Assembly: GCF_030015065.1 (NCBI RefSeq)
Contig: NZ_JAIVFN010000027.1
Coordinates: forward strand, 1 to 40,924
Origin: Xanthobacter autotrophicus
GTDB taxonomy: Bacteria; Pseudomonadota; Alphaproteobacteria; Rhizobiales; Xanthobacteraceae
Direction of reading: 5' to 3'
DNA length: 40,924 nucleotides
The notes beneath the pieces were generated by a model, which had not been told where the DNA came from, did not search any database, and saw only the letters and a list, made by a program, of their open reading frames with translations. The translations under genes and the position numbers were made by a program. Numbering within the stretch: position 1 is the first letter of the stretch; every line of letters begins with the position of its first letter. Below, piece after piece: positions 8,714 to 18,575 of the stretch.

Positions 8714-11706
8714 GTGCCGCGCGTGCTCACCATTCCGTCCTCGGCGCCGTTCCTGCCGACTTTGGCGGCGGCGCTGCTCGACGGCACGCTGGTGGAGGGC
8801 TTCGCCCCCCGCGCCGATCCGCTGGCGCTCGCCGGCGCCACGGTGTTCCTGCCCACCCGCCGTGCCGGGCGCTTGTTCGCCGAGGCGCTGCTTCAGGCCT
8901 CCGGCGGGGCGGTGCTGCTGCTGCCGAAGATCGTGCCTTTAGGCGACGTGGACGAGGACGCGCTCGCCTTCTCCGAGGATGCGCCGGTGCTGGCCGCGCC
9001 CCATGCCATCGCGCCGGTGCATCGGCGCCTGGTGCTGGCCCGGCTGGTGGCTCATTGGCGCGACACCCTGGCGAAAGCGGCAGGGCGGGAGGCGGTGGCC
9101 GCCGGCACCGCTGCCACCTTTGCCCTCGCCGATGCCCTCGGCGCCCTGTTCGACGACCTCACCACGGCCGGGCTGACCGTGGACGGGCTCGACGGGCTGG
9201 TGCCGGACGAGCTGGACCGCTATTTCCGCGTGGGGCTCGATTTCGTGCGCATCGCCCGGCGCGCCTTCACTGACTATCTCGCCGAAGCCGGACTGGTGGA
9301 GCCGGCGGCCCGGCGCGACGCGCTGGTGGACGCGGAAGCGCGCCGCCTCGCCACATTGGGGAGCGGCGCCGGCCCGGTGATCGCGGCGGGCTCCACCGGT
9401 TCCATGCCCGCCACCGCCCGGCTGCTCGCCGCCATCGCCAACCTGCCGAAAGGCGCCGTGGTGCTGCCGGGCCTCGACCAGGACCTGGATGCCGCCTCCT
9501 TCGCCCGCATCACCGACGGGCGGGACGCGGCGCCGGACCATCCCCAATACGGCCTCGCCCGGCTGTTGCCGCGCCTCGGCGTGGCGCGCGGGGAGGTCCT
9601 ACCCCTTGCCGCGCCGGCTCCGTTCGGCCGCGAGCGGCTCATGAGCGAGGCGATGCGGCAGGCGGAGACCTCCGACCTCTGGGCCAGCCTCTCCGACCGC
9701 CTGCCGCCGGCGGCGCTGGGCACGGCCATGGCCGGCATCAGCGTGGTGGAGGCGGACGACCCGCGTGCCGAGGCCCTCGCCATCGCTTTGCTGCTGCGCG
9801 ACAGCCTGGAGCGGGAGGGCGAGACCGCCGCCCTCGTCACCCCCGACCGGGACCTCGCCCGCCGGGTGGCGGCGGAGATGGCGCGCTTCGGCGTGGCGCT
9901 GGACGATTCCGCCGGCACGCCGCTGGCCGACAGCCCCGCCGGGCGGCTTGCCGGCCTGCTGGTGATGGCAGCGGCGGAAGACCTGGCGCCGGTGCCCCTG
10001 TTCGCGCTCCTCACCCATCCCCTGGCGCGGTTCGGGCTGGAGCCCGACGCGAAGGCGGATGCGGTGGCGACGCTGGAACTGGCGGCCCTGCGCGGTCCGC
10101 GCCCGCGCGCCGGCATCGGCGGCCTGAGGGATGCCATCGCCGCCTTCGACCGGGAGGATTTTCGCGGCGCCGACCCGCGCCGGCGCATGGGGGAGGCGGC
10201 GCTGGCCCGCGCCCGGGATCTGATTGAACGGCTCGACCGGGCGCTGGGGCCGCTGCTGGCCATCGGCGCGCAACGGGGCGCGGTGCCCCTCGCCGATCTG
10301 GTCGCCGCCCACCGCGCCGCCTGGGAGGCGGCGGCCGGCCCTCTCGACCTCGACGCGGAGGATGCGGCGGAAGCCGCGCTGGCGCGCACCTTCGAGACGC
10401 TGGACGGGGCGGCGGGCGATGGCCCCGCCCTCGACCTGTCGGCCTATGCGGACGCGGCCGGCGCCCTGTTCGCCGACGCCATGGTGCGCCCGCGCGCCGA
10501 GCCGCACGCGCGCATCCGCATCCTCGGCCCGCTGGAAGCCCGGCTCATCCATGTGGATCGCATGGTGCTGGGCGCGCTCATCGAGGGCAGCTGGCCGCGC
10601 ATCGCCGAGACCGATCCCTGGCTCAGCCGGCCCATGCGCGGCGATCTGGGGCTGGACCTGCCGGAGCGGCGCATCGGCCTCGCCGCCCACGATTTCGCCC
10701 AGGGCTTCGGCGCCGCCGAGGTGGTGCTGACCTTCGCCGCCAAGGTGGGCGGCACCCAGAGCGTGCCCTCGCGCTTCGTGCAGCGGCTGAAGACCGTGGC
10801 GGGCGAGGCGGAATGGAATGCCGCCCGCGCCCGCGGCAGCCGCTGGGTTCAGGCCGCGCGCCGGCTGGACGATGCCCCCGCCGGCTTTCGGTGACGGAGG
10901 TCGAGACCTTCCTGCGCGATCCCTACTCCATCTATGCCCGTCATGTTCTCGGCCTCCTGCCGCTCGATCCGCTGGACGCCGCCCCCGGCGGGGCGGAACG
11001 CGGATCGGCCCTGCACGAGGCCATCGGCCGCTTCACCCAGGCGCATCCCCGCGATCTGCCGCCCGACGCGCTGGAACAGCTGCTGGAGGAAGGCCGCCGC
11101 GCCTTCGCCCCGCTCAAGGCCTTCCCCGCCGAGCATGCCCTGTGGTGGGCGCGGTTCGAGCGGGCGGCGGGCTTCCTCATCGCCTTCGAGCGGGAGCGGC
11201 GGGCGCATCTCGACCATGTGGTGGCGGAAGATGCCGGCAGCCTCGACATTCCGTTGGGGGGCATCACCTTCCGCCTCACCGGCCGGGCCGACCGCATCGA
11301 GGTGCGCCGCGACGGCCTGCTCAATATTCTCGACTACAAGACCGGCACGGCGCCGAGCGCGAAACAGGCCGCCTCGCTCTCGCCCCAGCTGCCGCTGGAG
11401 GCCGCCATGGCCCGGCGTGGGGCCTTTCCCAAGGCGCCGGCGGCGGATGTGGTCGATCTGCTCTATGTGGAACTGAAGGGCGGCGCGGCCGGGGGCGAGG
11501 AGAAGCCCATCCGCGTCAAGGACCGCGACACCATGGACCTCGCCGAGACCGCGCTCGCCGGCCTCGAAAGCCTGCTCAAGGCGTTCGAGAACGAGGCGCA
11601 GGGCTATCGCTCGCTGGCCGCGCCACAATGGTCCGGCACCTTCGGCACCTATGACCATCTCGCCCGCGTGCGCGAATGGGCGCTCTCCGGGGAGGAGGGC
11701 GAATGA
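8714..11706 (+). pseudogene. addB: AddB helicase-nuclease subunit, interrupted by a frameshift
   Basis: AddB partners AddA in resecting double-strand breaks. Frame 2 runs from the GTG at 8714 (after GAAAGGGG) to a stop at 10894 and encodes the helicase-like part. It includes FLPTRRAGRLFAEAL, VVEADDPRAEALAIALLLRD and the late motif RIRILGPLEARL. The remainder is in frame 1 up to 11706, resuming at PRRLSVTEVETFLRDPYSIY, with the nuclease segment LDYKTGTAP and a normal end overlapping addA. The switch lies between about 10860 and 10894. The Pro/Arg-rich linker typical of AddB at this point looks shortened, so a small deletion or a sequencing error in CCCCCGCC-rich sequence is likely. If it is real, AddB lacks its nuclease domain. 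Confidence 0.88.
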
Positions 11707-14700
11707 CCGCCGATCTCGCCGCCGAAGCCACTTCCCCTGCCGCCCGCGATCCCAAGTCCGAGGCGACGCGCCGCCAGTCGGAGGCCTCGCACCCCGCCTT
11801 CTCGGCCTGGGTGTCGGCCAATGCCGGCTCGGGCAAGACCCATGTGCTGGCGCGCCGCGTCATCCGCCTGCTGCTCGCCGGCACGCCGCCCGGGCGCATC
11901 CTGTGCCTCACCTATACCAAGGCGGCGGCGGCCAACATGGCGAACCGGGTGCTGGCCATCCTCGGCCGCTGGGTCCGCCTGCCCGATGGGGAGCTGGATG
12001 CCGCCATCCGCGAGACCGTGGGCTCGGCCCCCGACGCCGCATTGCGCGCCCGCGCCCGCCGGCTGTTCGCCGCGGCGCTGGAGACGCCCGGTGGGCTGAA
12101 GATCCAGACCATTCATGCCTTCTGCGGCGCGCTGCTGCATCGCTTCCCGTTCGAGGCGGACGTGGCCGCCGGCTTCGGCGAGCTGGACGAGGTGGGGCGG
12201 CAGGAGCTGATGGCCCGCATCCGCGCCGACCTCGTGGTGGCGGCCACCCGTGTGCCGAATGCGCCCCTTGGCGAGGCGCTGGCGCGGCTGACGCAGGACA
12301 TGTCCGACAGTGGCCTTTCCGGCCTGCTGGAGGCCGCCATCGCCCTGCGCGCCCGCATCCTGCCGCTGGGCGATACGCCCCAGGCGCGGCGGGCGGCGGT
12401 TGCGCGGGCGCTCGGTCTTGCCGCGGATGCCAATGTGGCGGATCTGGAAGTGCAGATGCTGGCAAGCCCCCATTTGCCCCATTCCGAATGGGCGAGCGCT
12501 GCGGCAGAGCTTTCCGCCTCCGACAAGGCCACCGACCGCACGCGGGGCGACGATCTTCTGGCCGCCGCCGAGGCGGGGGACATGGCGTCCGGCCTTGCGG
12601 CCTGGCGGCGGGTGTTCTTCGGGTCGGAAGGGCCGCGCTCGGACCGGAACCTCTTCACCAAGGGCTTCGCCGACCGTGCCCCCGGCCTTGCCGCGCGGCT
12701 TCGGGACGAGCGCGACCGCCTCGCCGGCCTCGCCGACCAATTGCTCGGCGCCCGCACGCTGGAGCGCACCGAGGCCGCCCTGACCCTCGCGGCGGAAGCC
12801 GTCCGCCGCTACGAACAGGAGAAGGCCGCGCGCGGCCTGCTGGATTTTGACGACCTCATCGTCAAGGCCGCCCGGCTGCTCTCGGACCAGCCCACCTTCG
12901 TGCAGTACAAGCTGGACCAGGGCATCGACCACATCCTGGTGGACGAGGCGCAGGACACCAGCCCGCAGCAATGGCGGGTGGTGCAGGGCCTTGCCGACGA
13001 TTTCTTCTCCGGCGCCGGCGCCCGGGAGGATGTGACGCGCACCCTGTTCGTGGTGGGGGACGAGAAGCAGTCCATTTTCTCCTTCCAGGGCGCAGACCCG
13101 CGGGCCTTCGGCGAGATGCGCGCCACCTTCGCCCGCAAGGCGGGGCCGGAGGCCCTGCGGCGGGTGGAACTGCCCCATTCCTTCCGCTCCGCCCCGGGCG
13201 TGCTGGAGGCGGTGGACCAGATCTTCTCCCGCCCCGAGGCCCATGACGGCCTTACGCTGGACGCCGTGGCCCCCGTGCATGCCGCCATCCGCGCCGATGC
13301 GCCGGCCCTGGTGGAGATCTGGCCCACCACCACGCCCGAGCCCGCGACCCAGCCCGACAACTGGCGCCGGCCGCTGGACGAGGCGCCGGCGGACGATCCG
13401 GTGAGCCGGCTCGCCCAGCGCATCGCCGGCTTCATCCAGGCCGGCATCGCGCAGGGCCTTGCCATCCCCTCGCGGCAGGGCAGGCCCATGCGCGCGGGCG
13501 ACGTGCTGGTGCTGGTGCGCCGGCGCGGGCGGGTGTTCGAGGCGGTCATCCGCGCGCTGAAGGAGCTGAAGGATGCGCAGGTGGAAGTGGCGGGGGCCGA
13601 CCGGCTGGTGGTGGCGGAGCACATCGCCGCCCTCGACCTGATGGCGCTGGGCGACGCGCTGGTCTCCCCCGACGACGACCTCGCGCTGGCGGCTCTGCTC
13701 AAGAGCCCGCTGTTCGGCCTCGCCGACGACGACCTCCTCGCCCTCTGCCCCGGCCGAGGCGGGCGGCTGGCGGACGCGCTCAAGGCGGCACCAGATGCGC
13801 GCCATGCCGCCGTCTGGGCGCGGCTTGCGGCATGGCGTGGGGAGGCGACTTCGTTGAGGCCGTTCGATTTCTACGCCCGGGTGCTGGGCCGCGACGGCGG
13901 GCGGCGCGCCATGCTGGCCCGGCTCGGCCCCGAGGCGGCGGACGTGCTGGACGAATTCATGGCGCTGGCCCGCGCCTACGAATCCACCGAGCCGGCCAGC
14001 CTCGCCGGCTTCCTCGCCTATCTGCGCCGGGGTGGCGCCGAGACCAAGCGCGACATGGAGAGCGGGCGCAACGAGGTGCGGGTGATGACCGTGCACGGCG
14101 CCAAGGGGCTGGAGGCGCCCATCGTCATCCTCGCCGACACGGTGGACATGCCGAAGGCGCGCTCCGCCGGCGGCCTTGTGAGCGTGCCGGGGCCGGAGGG
14201 TGAGGTCCCGGTGCTGGCCCCGCGCAAGGCGGAAGACCCCGAACGGCTCGCCACCGCCCGCGCCGCCGCCGCCGCGCGCGAGCTGGAGGAGCACCGGCGC
14301 CTGCTCTATGTGGCCCTCACCCGCGCCGAGGATGCGGTGATCGTCTGCGGCGCCGAGACCCGCGCGCCGGCCAAGGACAAGGCCCATGCCCGGCCGGAGG
14401 GCTGCTGGTACGAGCTGGTGCGCGCCGCTCTCGCCGGGGAGGCGCAGGAGCGGGACGCCCTTGGCTTCGAGGGGCGGGTGCTGCGCTGGAACAAGGGGCC
14501 GGGCCTCGCCGTGGCCGGGCCGGCGGCGCCCTCGTCCGTGGTTGGGGAGGCGGCGGCGCTGCCCGCCTTCCCGCATCCGCCGGCGCCCCAACCTGCGCCG
14601 CGCCTGCTGCGCCCGTCCAAAGCCGAAGCCGCCGGTCCCTCGCCCCTGCGCACGCCGGGGCCCGAGACGGCGCTCTCGCCGTTGGTGCGAGGCGACCTCG

Positions 14701-15206
14701 TCCACCGCCTGCTCGCCGGCCTGCCCGATGTGCCGGTGCCCGAGCGCGTGGCGGCGGGCCTGAGGCTGCTGCGGCACGCGGCAGACAAGGTGGCGGACGA
14801 CATCCATCGGGAGGTGCTGGAGGAAGCACTCGGCGTCATCGGCCATGCGCCGCTCGCGGACCTGTTCGGCGCGGGAAGCCGGGCGGAAGTGCCCGTCATT
14901 GGCCGGTTGAAGGCACAGGAGGGTGCGGATTTTCATGTTTCCGGCCGCATCGACCGGCTGGCGGTGACGCCCGGCCTCCTGATCGTCGCCGATTTCAAGA
15001 CCGACCGCACTCCACCCCAGCGGCCGGAAGACGTGGCGGAGGCTTATGTGGCGCAGCTCGCCGTCTATGGCGCCCTTCTGTCGCAGGTGTTCGCCGGGCG
15101 CGCTTTCGAGGCCCGGCTCGTCTATACGGCGGGTCCTCGCGTTTTCCGGCTCGAGTCCACCCGCCTGCAGGCGGCACTGGCGCGGCTCGGCCTCACCTCG
15201 CCGTGA
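11703..15206 (+). CDS. addA: AddA helicase/nuclease subunit
   Basis: This 1167-residue UvrD-family protein has an intact P-loop, ANAGSGKT (K45), motif Ia around LTYTKAAAANM, and DEAQD (414-418). It continues with VVGDEKQSIFSFQGADP, VMTVHGAKGLEAPIV and LYVALTRAED, then a C-terminal PD-(D/E)XK nuclease with VADFKTDRTPP (D1097, K1099). AddAB unwinds and cuts broken ends and recognises a regulatory Chi-like sequence (family knowledge). The start ATGA at 11703 overlaps the addB stop, so the pair is probably translationally coupled. The gene is full length with no visible defect, in contrast to addB. Confidence 0.95.
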   Translation: MTADLAAEATSPAARDPKSEATRRQSEASHPAFSAWVSANAGSGKTHVLARRVIRLLLAGTPPGRILCLTYTKAAAANMANRVLAILGRWVRLPDGELDAAIRETVGSAPDAALRARARRLFAAALETPGGLKIQTIHAFCGALLHRFPFEADVAAGFGELDEVGRQELMARIRADLVVAATRVPNAPLGEALARLTQDMSDSGLSGLLEAAIALRARILPLGDTPQARRAAVARALGLAADANVADLEVQMLASPHLPHSEWASAAAELSASDKATDRTRGDDLLAAAEAGDMASGLAAWRRVFFGSEGPRSDRNLFTKGFADRAPGLAARLRDERDRLAGLADQLLGARTLERTEAALTLAAEAVRRYEQEKAARGLLDFDDLIVKAARLLSDQPTFVQYKLDQGIDHILVDEAQDTSPQQWRVVQGLADDFFSGAGAREDVTRTLFVVGDEKQSIFSFQGADPRAFGEMRATFARKAGPEALRRVELPHSFRSAPGVLEAVDQIFSRPEAHDGLTLDAVAPVHAAIRADAPALVEIWPTTTPEPATQPDNWRRPLDEAPADDPVSRLAQRIAGFIQAGIAQGLAIPSRQGRPMRAGDVLVLVRRRGRVFEAVIRALKELKDAQVEVAGADRLVVAEHIAALDLMALGDALVSPDDDLALAALLKSPLFGLADDDLLALCPGRGGRLADALKAAPDARHAAVWARLAAWRGEATSLRPFDFYARVLGRDGGRRAMLARLGPEAADVLDEFMALARAYESTEPASLAGFLAYLRRGGAETKRDMESGRNEVRVMTVHGAKGLEAPIVILADTVDMPKARSAGGLVSVPGPEGEVPVLAPRKAEDPERLATARAAAAARELEEHRRLLYVALTRAEDAVIVCGAETRAPAKDKAHARPEGCWYELVRAALAGEAQERDALGFEGRVLRWNKGPGLAVAGPAAPSSVVGEAAALPAFPHPPAPQPAPRLLRPSKAEAAGPSPLRTPGPETALSPLVRGDLVHRLLAGLPDVPVPERVAAGLRLLRHAADKVADDIHREVLEEALGVIGHAPLADLFGAGSRAEVPVIGRLKAQEGADFHVSGRIDRLAVTPGLLIVADFKTDRTPPQRPEDVAEAYVAQLAVYGALLSQVFAGRAFEARLVYTAGPRVFRLESTRLQAALARLGLTSP

Positions 15207-15213
15207 CGGTGCC

Positions 15214-15242
15214 TTGACGAGGAGGGGAGGGGCTCCCTACGT
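15214..15242 (+). promoter_or_regulatory. Candidate promoter for trxA
   Basis: TTGACG at 15214-15219 and CTACGT at 15237-15242 are separated by 17 bases. This fits the alphaproteobacterial housekeeping pattern (TTGAC, about 17 bases, CTATnT-like). It begins just after the addA stop and ends about 50 bases before the trxA start, so trxA may be transcribed separately from addBA. The call rests on pattern only. Confidence 0.35.
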
Positions 15243-15292
15243 TCGGTCTCAACATTCAGTGGTTCCCCCGGTTCTCCCCTACGAGGTCTGCC

Positions 15293-15613
15293 ATGGCGGT
15301 CGAGAAGGTTTCGGATCAGAGTTTTGAACAGGACGTGCTGAAGTCCGGCGCGCCCGTCATCGTGGACTTCTGGGCCGAATGGTGCGGTCCTTGCCGCATG
15401 GTGGCCCCCATCCTCGAGGAAGTGTCCGGCGAGATGGGCGAGAAGATCCGCATCGTGAAGCTGAACGTGGATGAGAATCCCGCCACCGCTTCCAAGTACG
15501 GCATCATGTCCATCCCCACCCTGCTGTTGTTCAAGGACGGCAAGATCGCCTCCCGCCAGGTGGGCGCCGCCCCCAAGGCGAAGCTGGTGCAGTGGATCAA
15601 CGGCGCGATCTGA
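15293..15613 (+). CDS. trxA: Thioredoxin 1
   Basis: This 106-residue protein is the standard length for thioredoxin. It has the active site WCGPC (W30, C31, C34) preceded by [11 protein letters not shown], and the conserved cis-proline loop SIPTLLLF. It reduces disulfides in the cytoplasm, including those of ribonucleotide reductase and PAPS reductase. The start ATG gives the usual MAVEKVSD beginning. It lies 86 bases after addA, an adjacency common in Hyphomicrobiales, and is followed by a hairpin. Confidence 0.97.
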   Translation: MAVEKVSDQSFEQDVLKSGAPVIVDFWAEWCGPCRMVAPILEEVSGEMGEKIRIVKLNVDENPATASKYGIMSIPTLLLFKDGKIASRQVGAAPKAKLVQWINGAI

Positions 15614-15636
15614 TCGGGTCCCGCTTTGAAAACCGG

Positions 15637-15668
15637 AGCCGCCGCTGCCTGCCGGCAACGGCGGCTTT
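15637..15668 (+). terminator. Hairpin terminator candidate after trxA
   Basis: AGCCGCCG at 15637-15644 pairs with CGGCGGCT at 15659-15666, with a further inner stem TGCC/GGCA, followed by only three T residues. It lies between convergent trxA and the minus-strand gene ending at 15686. The T-tract is short, so efficiency is uncertain. Confidence 0.5.
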
Positions 15669-15685
15669 GCCTTGTCCGGATGCCG

Positions 15686-16030
15686 TCAGAACTGCGCCAC
15701 CGCACGGGCGAGGGATGATCGCCCGTCATCGAATGCGGAGGCCGGCCTTGCCCGCCACGGCCGGTCGAGGCACAGGCCCGCGTCGTTGAGCCGTGCCGCC
15801 TCGGCCCGCGCCTCGCCTTCGTTGGCATAACGGCGCGCCTCCCGGGGAAAGAAGGCGCCGCCCGGAATGACGAGGGTGGCACCGTCATCGGTGGTCATGC
15901 GGGTCTCGCTGCCATCGAAGAAGATCCAGCCGCATGGCGCCGCAGGCACCAGCCGCGCCACCACGTGGGATGGGGCGAAGCCGCGGGCCTGTGGCGCGGA
16001 ACGCCGGCTGTGGAAGGGAAAGCCAAACAT
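15686..16030 (-). CDS. Hypothetical protein (114 aa)
   Basis: This small protein is of unknown function. It starts MFGFPFHSRR and is rich in Arg and Ala, with an aromatic stretch CGWIFFDGSETRM and a central segment TLVIPGGAFFPREARRYA. I see no signal peptide, membrane segment or known motif. A good ribosome site (AGAGGGA) lies upstream of the ATG at 16030, and codon usage is like its neighbours. It sits between trxA (convergent) and truA (same strand, 152 bases away). No function is assigned. Confidence 0.55.
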   Translation of the reverse strand: MFGFPFHSRRSAPQARGFAPSHVVARLVPAAPCGWIFFDGSETRMTTDDGATLVIPGGAFFPREARRYANEGEARAEAARLNDAGLCLDRPWRARPASAFDDGRSSLARAVAQF

Positions 16031-16182
16031 GGTCGCAAGTCCCTCTTCTGCCGCCTGGACCCCGCCTCGCAGGTCCTCGTGGGCTGTGAAGGGGAAATGC
16101 CGGCGCGCTGGAGACGTTCCTGGTCCGGCGATCGCCGCGGCTTACAAAAGGGTGATGGCCGGGCGCCGCAGGCCGCCAGTCC

Positions 16183-16920
16183 TCAATAGCTGACGGCGGC
16201 GAGATAGAGCCCGGCGGCCGGCGCCATGGGGCCGCAGCGGGTGCGGTCGGCGGCCTTCAGAGCGGCCTCCAGATCGTCCGCGCTCCAGCGGCCCTCGCCC
16301 ACACGCATCAGCGAGCCCACCATGGACCGCACCTGATGGTGCAGGAAGGACCGCGCCGAGGTGACGATGCGGATCTCGTCGCCGGAGCGGAAGACGTCCA
16401 GTTGGTCCAGCGTCTTCAGCGGCGATGCGGCCTGGCACTCGGCGGCGCGGAAGGTGGAGAAATCGTGCTTGCCCAAAAGCCGCTGGGCGGCATCGTGCAT
16501 GGCACCGGCATCGAGCTTCTGCGGGATGCGCCAGGCGCGGTCCCGGTCGAGGGCGAGGTCCGGCCGCCGGTTGACGATGCGGTAGAGGTAGTGCCGCTTG
16601 ATGGCGGAGAAGCGGGCGTCGAACGTGTCCGGCACTTCCTCCGCGTGGAGGACAGCGATCGGGTGGGGGCGCAGCTGGGCGGTCATCGCGTCCCGCACCG
16701 TATCGCACCGCCAGTGCCGCGACAGGTCCACATGGGCCACCTGGCCGGTGGCATGAACACCGGCATCGGTGCGCCCGGCCCCGGCCACCAGCACGTCCTC
16801 GCCGCAGAAGCGCCGGAATGCCTGCGCCAGCGCGCCCTGCACGGTCTCCCGGTCGGCCTGGATCTGCCAGCCGGCATAGGAGGTGCCATCATATTCGATG
16901 GTGAGCTTGTAGCGGGGCAT
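16183..16920 (-). CDS. truA: tRNA pseudouridine(38-40) synthase TruA
   Basis: This 245-residue protein starts [19 protein letters not shown]. It has the catalytic-Asp motif [16 protein letters not shown], plus [12 protein letters not shown] near the C-terminus, both diagnostic of TruA. It isomerises uridines 38-40 in the anticodon stem-loop of many tRNAs. The stop-to-start distance from fmt is 14 bases, so it is the last gene of a def-fmt-truA operon. Confidence 0.97.
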   Translation of the reverse strand: MPRYKLTIEYDGTSYAGWQIQADRETVQGALAQAFRRFCGEDVLVAGAGRTDAGVHATGQVAHVDLSRHWRCDTVRDAMTAQLRPHPIAVLHAEEVPDTFDARFSAIKRHYLYRIVNRRPDLALDRDRAWRIPQKLDAGAMHDAAQRLLGKHDFSTFRAAECQAASPLKTLDQLDVFRSGDEIRIVTSARSFLHHQVRSMVGSLMRVGEGRWSADDLEAALKAADRTRCGPMAPAAGLYLAAVSY

Positions 16921-16934
16921 GAGGCTGAAGCGGC

Positions 16935-17858
16935 TCAGGCGAGCCGGGTGCCTGGCGGAACGGCGTTTCCATTGAGAAAGCTCGACGCCCCCGCCGGCTG
17001 CTTGCCGGCCTTCTGCAATTCCACCAGCCGCACCGCGCCGGTGCCGCAGGCGATGGTGAGGCGGTCGTCCAGCACCTCGCCGGGGACGCCCGCGCCGTCC
17101 GCCAAGGTTGAGCGCAGCACCTTCACACGGATCTCGTCCGGCCCCAGCGGGAACCAGGCGCCGGGGAAGGGCGCGAGCCCGCGGATGCGATCATGCACCA
17201 CCTGCGCCGGCTGCGACCAGTCGATGCGGGTCTCCGTCTTCTCGATCTTGGCCGCATAGGCGACGCCCGCCTCCGGCTGGGGGGTGAAGGCGAGGCCGCC
17301 GCGCTCCAGCGCCGCCAGAGCGCGCGCCATCAGGTCGGCCCCCAGCACCATCATGCGGTCGTGGAGGTCGCCCGCGGTCATGTCGGGACCGATGGGGATG
17401 CGCTCCACGAGGCCCACGGGGCCGGTGTCGAGGCCTTCCTCCATCTGCATCACGCAAACGCCCGTCGCCTCGTCCCCGGCCATGATGGCGCGCTGGATCG
17501 GCGCCGCGCCGCGCCAGCGGGGCAGCAGCGAGCCGTGCAAATTGAGGCAGCCGAGCCGCGGCGCGGCAAGGATCGCCGGCGGCAGGATGAGGCCATAGGC
17601 CACCACCACGGCGACGTCCGCGTCATGGACGGCAAATTCGGCCGCCGCCTCGGCGCTGCGCAGGCTTTTCGGGGTCAGCACCTTGAGGCCGAAGCGCTCG
17701 GCCACCTGGTGGACCGGGGAGGGGGTGAGGTCGAGCCCGCGCCGGCCGGCCGGAGCGGGCGCGCGAGTATAGACCGCCACCACCTCATGCCCGCGGCCGA
17801 CGATCTCGGAAAGGGTCGGCACGGCGAAATCCGGCGTCCCCATGAAGACGATGCGCAT
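16935..17858 (-). CDS. fmt: Methionyl-tRNA formyltransferase
   Basis: This 307-residue protein starts [16 protein letters not shown] and contains the formyl-tetrahydrofolate active-site stretch [20 protein letters not shown] and the later [12 protein letters not shown]. It formylates initiator Met-tRNA using 10-formyl-THF. Length and motif order are complete. It is followed by truA after 14 bases and preceded by def after 118 bases, the classical initiator-methionine processing cluster. Confidence 0.97.
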   Translation of the reverse strand: MRIVFMGTPDFAVPTLSEIVGRGHEVVAVYTRAPAPAGRRGLDLTPSPVHQVAERFGLKVLTPKSLRSAEAAAEFAVHDADVAVVVAYGLILPPAILAAPRLGCLNLHGSLLPRWRGAAPIQRAIMAGDEATGVCVMQMEEGLDTGPVGLVERIPIGPDMTAGDLHDRMMVLGADLMARALAALERGGLAFTPQPEAGVAYAAKIEKTETRIDWSQPAQVVHDRIRGLAPFPGAWFPLGPDEIRVKVLRSTLADGAGVPGEVLDDRLTIACGTGAVRLVELQKAGKQPAGASSFLNGNAVPPGTRLA

Positions 17859-17976
17859 GCTGCCTGATCCGGGCCGGTCCGGCCTGCCGAAGTCCGGTCA
17901 GGTCCGCGCGGCGGTTGAGCGAAACGACCCGGATGCCAGGGGGCATCAACGGGGAGGGCGTGGCGGGGTCCGGGCG

Positions 17977-18495
17977 TCAGACCTCGTCCTTGTGCCGCGC
18001 CTGCTTGGTGAACTTCTTGATCACCCGGTCGCGCTTCAGCTTGGAGATGTGGTCGATGAAGAGCACGCCGTTCAGGTGGTCGATCTCGTGCTGCACGCAG
18101 GTGGCGAACAGCCCGTCCGCCGCCACTTCGCGCACCTGCCCCTCGATGTCCTGGAAGCGCACGGTGACCCGCGCCGGCCGTTCCACCTCCTCGTAATATT
18201 CGGGGATGGAGAGGCAGCCCTCGCTGTAGACCGAGGTTTCCTCGGACGCCGCGATGATCTCGGGGTTGATGAGGGCGATGGGCTTCTTCGCCTCGCCCTC
18301 GCGGGCGACATCAATGGTGACGACGCGCTTCTGCACGCCCACCTGGATCGCGGCCAGGCCGATGCCCGGCGCGTCGTACATGGTGTCGAACATGTCCTCC
18401 ACGAGCTTGCGGATCTCGCCGTCGATTTTCTCGACCGATGCCGAGAGGGTGCGGAGCTTGGGCTCGGGGATGATGAGGATGGGTCGCGTCGCCAT
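17977..18495 (-). CDS. def: Peptide deformylase
   Basis: This 172-residue metalloenzyme shows all three deformylase motifs in order: [17 protein letters not shown] (Cys metal ligand) and QHEIDHLNG (two His ligands and catalytic Glu). It removes the N-formyl group from nascent proteins. The C-terminus [13 protein letters not shown] is charged, as is common in alphaproteobacterial enzymes. It is the first gene of the def-fmt-truA group and diverges from rmuC across about 80 bases. Confidence 0.97.
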   Translation of the reverse strand: MATRPILIIPEPKLRTLSASVEKIDGEIRKLVEDMFDTMYDAPGIGLAAIQVGVQKRVVTIDVAREGEAKKPIALINPEIIAASEETSVYSEGCLSIPEYYEEVERPARVTVRFQDIEGQVREVAADGLFATCVQHEIDHLNGVLFIDHISKLKRDRVIKKFTKQARHKDEV

Positions 18496-18575
18496 TCCCG
18501 CGAGATAAGCGAAGCTGCGGATTTGGTCAATATGTTCGCTGTTTGTTCGGACGAAGAATCGCGGTAGAAGGTGTC

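Noticed and set aside
11649-14936. A 1095-residue minus-strand open frame opposite addA
   Set aside because: His/Arg/Gly-rich with no recognisable domain, while addA on the other strand has every expected motif.
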